Made by a program: the position numbers and the translations under genes. Below are positions 5,117 through 8,058 of a DNA stretch of 8,058 nt, piece after piece. The first letter of the stretch is position 1; every line of letters starts with the position of its first letter. The stretch is from positions 1-8,058 of the forward strand of contig JBFJVZ010000359.1 in the NCBI GenBank assembly GCA_041623895.1, given 5' to 3'. The notes under the pieces are model-generated. The model worked only from the letters and a program-made list of their open reading frames with translations. It was not told where the DNA came from and did not search any database. This stretch comes from JBFJVZ01 sp041623895. Lineage in GTDB: Bacteria > Planctomycetota > Planctomycetia > Pirellulales > Pirellulaceae.

Positions 5117-6334
5117 ATGCTGTGGCGCATTGTTTTGCTGTTATTTGTGGCCGTGTCCACCAGTTGGACCGCCGTTGCGGACACGGTCGAGCTGTACGGA
5201 AATGGCCAACTCGCAGGCAAGGTCTTGAAGGATGAGCCCAACGGCAAACCGCCGTTTGTGTTGCTGCAAGTCGACGAGCAACTGAAGGTCGCTATTCCCA
5301 AGAGCCGCGTGCAGCGCGTCACCACCGCGGATGAGTTGGCCGAATATCGCGCCAACGTCGTCAAGGCAGGCGACGATCCAGAAATGCATTTCCTGTTGGC
5401 CGCCTGGTGTTCCGAAAGGAAGATGACGCAGCAGCGAAACTATCACATGAAGCGGACGATCGAGTTGGATCCCGATCACAGTAAAGCGCGAGCGGCGTTG
5501 GGATATGTGCGCGAAAAAGATGGCGACTGGGTTTTGTATTCACAGCAACAGCGAGATCGAGGATTGATTTCGGTTGGCGGCAGATGGGTGCTGCCTGAAG
5601 TTGTTGCGATGGAGCAAGCTCAGAAAGACGCCGATGTCAAAGCGAACAAGTGGATCAAGGAGGTCGTACGACTGCGAAGCGCCGCGCTGCGGGGTAACGC
5701 GAAATCAGGCGAAGCACTCGAGGCATTAAAGGGAATCAACGACCCTCTGGCCGCCGATGCCATCGCAAAAGAACTGAATGACTCGCGAGGCAACAATACA
5801 CAAAGTCGCGAGCTGCGAATGATGTGGGTGAAATTGCTGGGGCAATTTCGTAATACGCCGGCGGTGCGAGCGCTCGTACTGGCTGGCGTCGAAGAACCCG
5901 ATAACGTGATTCGAGAGGCTGCCTTGGATGAATTGACACAGTATGGTGCGTCATCGGCGGTGGCCACATATTTGCCGATGTTAAATCCGGAAAAACACAG
6001 CAACAAGACAGTGCAGAAAGCTTTGCGAGCACTGAGCTATTTCCCGGAACGGGAGTTAGCGAACGAATACATTGATGCATTGGTGACCAAACACAAACGG
6101 GAGCTCGCCCCGGGACCGGGAATTCAGTTTGGTGCCGGCGACGCGGGCAACGGCGGTTTGGCAATGGGCGGCAAAAAGAAGGTTATTGTGGAAAGTTTTC
6201 GCAATGCCGGTGCGCTGACTCTGCTAAAGATGGTCGAACCGGGGGCTGATTATGGATACGACCAGCAGGCATGGCGCGAATACTTTGCCGCCCAGTTAAC
6301 CGCCTTTGCTGGCGATCTGAGGCGCGATCCGTAA
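5117..6334 (+). CDS. Secreted protein with TPR-like and HEAT-like helical repeats, unknown function
   Basis: 405 residues from ATG 5117, with TGAGG 6 bases upstream. A Sec signal peptide (MLWRIVLLLFVAVSTSWTAVA) has a likely AVA/D cleavage after residue 21, so it acts outside the cytoplasm. Residues 22-70 look like a small beta-rich module ('DTVELYGNGQLAGKVLKDEP'; 'KVAIPKSRVQRV'). Residues ~87-135 are TPR-like ('PEMHFLLAAWCSERKMTQQR', then 'IELDPDHSKARAALGYV'). Residues ~185-325 are paired helices with HEAT-like spacing ('TPAVRALVLAGVEEPDNVIR', 'EAALDELTQYG', 'TVQKALRALSYF'). A Gly-rich, low-complexity stretch sits at 331-352. No catalytic motif is visible. It resembles the many planctomycete exported repeat proteins that probably act as scaffolds (inference). 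It is divergent from cysH and convergent with the 6685 gene, so it is probably monocistronic. Confidence 0.88.
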   Translation: MLWRIVLLLFVAVSTSWTAVADTVELYGNGQLAGKVLKDEPNGKPPFVLLQVDEQLKVAIPKSRVQRVTTADELAEYRANVVKAGDDPEMHFLLAAWCSERKMTQQRNYHMKRTIELDPDHSKARAALGYVREKDGDWVLYSQQQRDRGLISVGGRWVLPEVVAMEQAQKDADVKANKWIKEVVRLRSAALRGNAKSGEALEALKGINDPLAADAIAKELNDSRGNNTQSRELRMMWVKLLGQFRNTPAVRALVLAGVEEPDNVIREAALDELTQYGASSAVATYLPMLNPEKHSNKTVQKALRALSYFPERELANEYIDALVTKHKRELAPGPGIQFGAGDAGNGGLAMGGKKKVIVESFRNAGALTLLKMVEPGADYGYDQQAWREYFAAQLTAFAGDLRRDP

Positions 6335-6344
6335 TCGCGTTCTG

Positions 6345-6389
6345 CAAGCCCCCGCCACTGCACGCTAGAAAAGGCTTGAATGCATTTTT
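6345..6389 (+). terminator. Weak candidate terminator after the 5117 gene
   Basis: CAAGCC (6345-6350) pairs with GGCTTG (6373-6378) across a 22-base loop. TTTTT follows at 6385-6389, six bases after the stem. The long loop and the offset T-run make this a poor match to an intrinsic terminator, but it starts 11 bases after the stop codon. Confidence 0.25.
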
Positions 6390-6431
6390 GGATATCTCGT
6401 GGGCCAAGACTTGGAGAGTGTCCGGCTAAGG

Positions 6432-6546
6432 AACTGCGTCTCAACATTCAAAAGAAGAACCACGGAGTGGTGACAGCATATAGCCTGGGGTGAACCAACG
6501 AGCGACAGCGAAGTTGGTGTAACCCCAGGAATACTGCTACGCAGTT
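6432..6546. repeat. Structured intergenic element, possible three-way junction
   Basis: Four nested or adjacent perfect stems occur. The closing arms AACTGCG (6432-6438) and CGCAGTT (6540-6546) enclose hairpin ACCAC-GGA-GTGGT (6459-6471). They also enclose a long stem CCTGGGGT/ACCCCAGG (6484-6491/6522-6529), which continues as ACCAAC/GTTGGT (6494-6499/6513-6518) around a 13-base loop, GAGCGACAGCGAA. A local hairpin ACTGC-TAC-GCAGT (6533-6545) competes with the closing stem. No coding frame fits. From memory, planctomycete intergenic regions often carry elements of the form 'GTGACAG...TAGCC-stem', so a dispersed repeat is likely. Together with the hairpins at 6626-6661 this accounts for most of the 350-base gene-free gap 6335-6684. 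Confidence 0.55.
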
Positions 6547-6625
6547 GTCGCATTGTTGTGACGAATCAAAATTTTCATGTCTGCAACTACCGTGACTCAA
6601 ATTACTTCCTAAGTCGGACGCTCTC

Positions 6626-6661
6626 CTTGTCCTGGAAAAGGACGCCAGGACAAGTCCTGGC
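6626..6661 (-). terminator. Paired alternative hairpins; likely terminator of the minus-strand operon
   Basis: On the minus strand, 23 bases past the stop of the 6685 gene, GCCAGGAC-TT-GTCCTGGC (6661-6644) forms an 8-bp stem followed by GTCCTTTT, a reasonable intrinsic terminator with a short T-run. Alternatively CTTGTCCTGG (6626-6635) pairs with CCAGGACAAG (6645-6654), a perfect 10-bp stem with a 9-base loop. The two folds share the middle arm and exclude each other. Confidence 0.5.
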
Positions 6662-6684
6662 CTACCGATGCTCTCACATCAAAG

Positions 6685-7032
6685 CTACTTAACAAACAGG
6701 GTCGACAGTTTGCTGTCGAACTGACCGCGTGTCAGAACGGTTGGAATGCCGGCTTGTTTGGCGGCGGCCAACTTAGCGGCTTGCACGTGTGGAGCGTAGG
6801 CGATCAGCTGTGCCTCGGGACATTGCACGGCGCATTGGCTGGCGATCTCCGCCGTCAGCCCGCTGCGGGTGGACAGATCCAGCACCACAAACCGAATTGC
6901 TGCGGTCTGATCATCTGGAAGTTTGCCGCCGAAGCGGAATTGCAAACCCGCATTTTCAGCTGCCGCTTTGACTCGCGAGGCGAACATCAGGTCGCCGGAT
7001 ACGAAGACGACCGAACCGCAAGGCGTGTTCAT
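6685..7032 (-). CDS. Small degenerate receiver (REC)-like protein
   Basis: 115 residues from ATG 7032, whose A is shared with the epimerase stop (TGATG); a TTG one codon upstream is less likely. The chain has the alternating strand/helix order of a CheY-like receiver: 'SVVFVSGDLMFASRV' (7-21), 'IRFVVLDLSTR' (46-56), 'AQLIAYAPH' (74-82), 'GIPTVLTRGQF' (95-105). Asp52 falls where the phospho-acceptor sits. The N-terminal acidic pair is reduced to Asp14, the conserved Thr/Ser after strand 4 is replaced (YAPH), and the Lys after strand 5 is replaced by Arg102 or absent. It may therefore not be phosphorylated normally. There is no output domain. Coupling to the sugar epimerase suggests a shared job, but none is known to me. 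Another alpha/beta (Rossmann-like) fold is possible. Confidence 0.8.
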   Translation of the reverse strand: MNTPCGSVVFVSGDLMFASRVKAAAENAGLQFRFGGKLPDDQTAAIRFVVLDLSTRSGLTAEIASQCAVQCPEAQLIAYAPHVQAAKLAAAKQAGIPTVLTRGQFDSKLSTLFVK

Positions 7033-7877
7033 CAAGTTCGTTTCTCGATTTCGCCTTTCATAAAGTTCAAACCCTCGGTGGCCAGCGTCATTTCGTCCTT
7101 ATACATCCGCCGCCAAATCTTAGTGGCCGCCGCGATTTCCGGCAGCGCCAAGCCAAACGCTTCGATCACCAGCCAACTGTCGTAACCGCTGCTGACGATT
7201 GCATCAAAGTTTTCGTCCCAGCGAACAGCGCCGGCCCCGGGAGTGCTGCGGTCGTTTTCGCTGATGTGAATGTGGACCAGTTTATCGCCGCCCGCTTTGA
7301 CCGCTTCGGTGACATTCTTTTCTTCGATGTTGCAGTGAAAGGTGTCATACATCATGCCGCAAGCGGGATGATCGACGTCTCGGACAAAACGCGCACTGTC
7401 GGCATGGGTGTTCAACAAATAACACTCGAACCGGTTCAGTGCCTCGACCCCCAAGGTTACGCCGACGCTGCCGGCGTGTTCGGCAACCGCACGCATGCTT
7501 TCGACGCCCCATTTCCATTCGTCAGCGGTGGGTCCGGCACCGCTGAAGAATCCCAGTGCGGAGTGATAGGGGCCGACCAGTGTTTGCACGCCGGCTGCCG
7601 CACAGCAATCCAGAGTCTTTTTCGTCAGTTCGATTCCCTTGCCGCGGACCGTCGCATCGGGCGAGATCGGATTGTCTTCTTCGCCGCGAATGGTGACAGC
7701 CGTTCGCGCCAGCCCCAATCCGTCCAGCTGACTTCCGATCGCGGCGTAGTCCAAATCCAGATTGAACATCGGCAATTCAACGCCGTCGTACCCGGCCGAT
7801 TTGAGTTGTTCGCAGATCGGCATCATCTGATCGGTGACTTCGCCGGTCCAAAGCAGCAGGTTCATGCCGTATTTCAT
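7032..7877 (-). CDS. Sugar 3-epimerase/isomerase, D-tagatose/D-psicose 3-epimerase family (TIM barrel)
   Basis: 281 residues from ATG 7877; family members commonly start 'MK.G.N...W', as here (MKYGMNLLLWTGE). Metal-binding residues in order: Glu145 in 'GVEALNRFECYLLNT', Asp178 in 'MMYDTFHCNIEE', His204 in 'LVHIHISENDR' and Glu239 in 'WLVIEAF'. With Arg210, these keep nearly the spacing of Glu152, Asp185, His211, Glu246 and Arg217 of Pseudomonas cichorii D-tagatose 3-epimerase (offset 7 throughout). The two glutamates serve as acid/base in C3 epimerisation of ketohexoses. Length is close to the usual ~290. No signal peptide, so cytosolic. The exact sugar cannot be read from sequence; related planctomycete genes often serve catabolism of unusual sugars (inference). 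The downstream receiver-like gene overlaps by one base, and the likely terminator is at 6626-6661. Confidence 0.93.
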   Translation of the reverse strand: MKYGMNLLLWTGEVTDQMMPICEQLKSAGYDGVELPMFNLDLDYAAIGSQLDGLGLARTAVTIRGEEDNPISPDATVRGKGIELTKKTLDCCAAAGVQTLVGPYHSALGFFSGAGPTADEWKWGVESMRAVAEHAGSVGVTLGVEALNRFECYLLNTHADSARFVRDVDHPACGMMYDTFHCNIEEKNVTEAVKAGGDKLVHIHISENDRSTPGAGAVRWDENFDAIVSSGYDSWLVIEAFGLALPEIAAATKIWRRMYKDEMTLATEGLNFMKGEIEKRT

Positions 7878-7888
7878 CAAGAGCTCGT

Positions 7889-8058
7889 GTGGTTGGAGTT
7901 ATTCGGAATGGTGATTGGGAAAATCGGGGAAGGGAGTCGTCCCATCGGGAGGCGTCAACAGTCGCTGACGCCGAGATTCTTGCCCGAGCCGATGAATTGC
8001 TGGCAAAGCCTGAACTGATAGCGGAAGTGCGAAGCATCGTCAGCCGCATCATCGCCAA
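7889..8058 (+). CDS. Possible N-terminal part of an unknown gene, cut by the window end
   Basis: This frame is open from 7838 (after TGA at 7835-7837) to the window end. GTG 7889 is the only standard start before TTG 7997. The translation is protein-like and helical toward the edge ('DAEILARADELLAKPELIAE' then 'VRSIVSRIIA'), and the opposite strand there reads as a typical antisense shadow. Against it: the GTG start lies only 11 bases from the divergent epimerase ATG, leaving no room for separate promoters, and its ribosome site (AAGAG) is weak. I recognise no family. Confidence 0.38.
   Translation, partial: MVGVIRNGDWENRGRESSHREASTVADAEILARADELLAKPELIAEVRSIVSRIIA

Noticed and set aside
6365..6553. 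62-codon minus-strand ORF in the convergent gap
   Set aside because: It runs through the folded repeat element, has no family resemblance and no ribosome site; this is a common kind of spurious call on such repeats.
7266..8018. 250-codon plus-strand ORF
   Set aside because: Mostly antisense to the sugar epimerase with its intact metal ligands; a shadow frame. Near the right end a different plus-strand frame looks more coding.
7777..8058. Minus-strand ORF running off the right edge
   Set aside because: Overlaps the epimerase start out of frame, and its Ser/Arg/Ala-rich translation is typical of an antisense shadow.

Overview
The window looks like chromosomal DNA of a planctomycete, most likely a Rhodopirellula/Pirellula-like member of Pirellulales. 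This is inference. It rests on moderately high GC, short operons with frequent strand switches, many secreted or lipoprotein genes with no clear family, HEAT-repeat proteins, and hairpin-rich intergenic elements of a kind I associate with that phylum. No phylogenetic marker is present. I see no rRNA, tRNA, CRISPR array, IS element or phage gene.

Layout, left to right. (1) Bases 1-1010 (+) hold the 3' part of a flagellar P-ring (FlgI-like) gene. Its FlgI C-terminal half is split by an apparent HEAT-repeat insertion. (2) Bases 1054-2121 (+) encode a lipoprotein with a probable alpha/alpha-toroid fold. (3) Bases 2215-3462 (+) encode a membrane di-iron desaturase. Its N- and C-terminal signatures resemble eukaryotic sphingolipid delta-4 desaturases (DEGS/DES1) more than ordinary acyl-lipid desaturases. 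(4) Convergent to it, on the minus strand, lie an Rrf2-family regulator (3468-3887) and, upstream of that, an assimilatory APS/PAPS reductase, cysH (4029-4889). The cysH promoter carries a sequence very close to the IscR type-1 consensus. (5) The 4890-5116 gap holds this operator/promoter, a possible 45-codon ORF and a hairpin in front of a secreted TPR/HEAT-like protein (5117-6334, +). (6) The 350-base convergent gap 6335-6684 has no gene but is full of structure. It contains a candidate three-way-junction element (6432-6546) and a pair of mutually exclusive hairpins (6626-6661) that can also end the opposing operon. (7) Bases 7877 down to 6685 (-) form a two-gene operon: a D-tagatose/D-psicose 3-epimerase-family sugar isomerase with all four metal ligands, coupled by a TGATG overlap to a small degenerate receiver-domain protein. 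(8) A possible divergent gene starts near 7889 (+) and leaves the window.

How the genes may work together: Rrf2 and cysH probably form one sulfur-assimilation unit, in which the Rrf2 protein acts CymR-like and controls the cysH promoter. It lacks the clustered cysteines of [2Fe-2S] IscR. The epimerase and receiver protein are translationally coupled and probably co-expressed. The other genes look like independent transcription units. The strongest leads are the DEGS-like desaturase, the HEAT insertion in FlgI, the IscR-like operator over cysH, and the folded intergenic element at 6432-6546.
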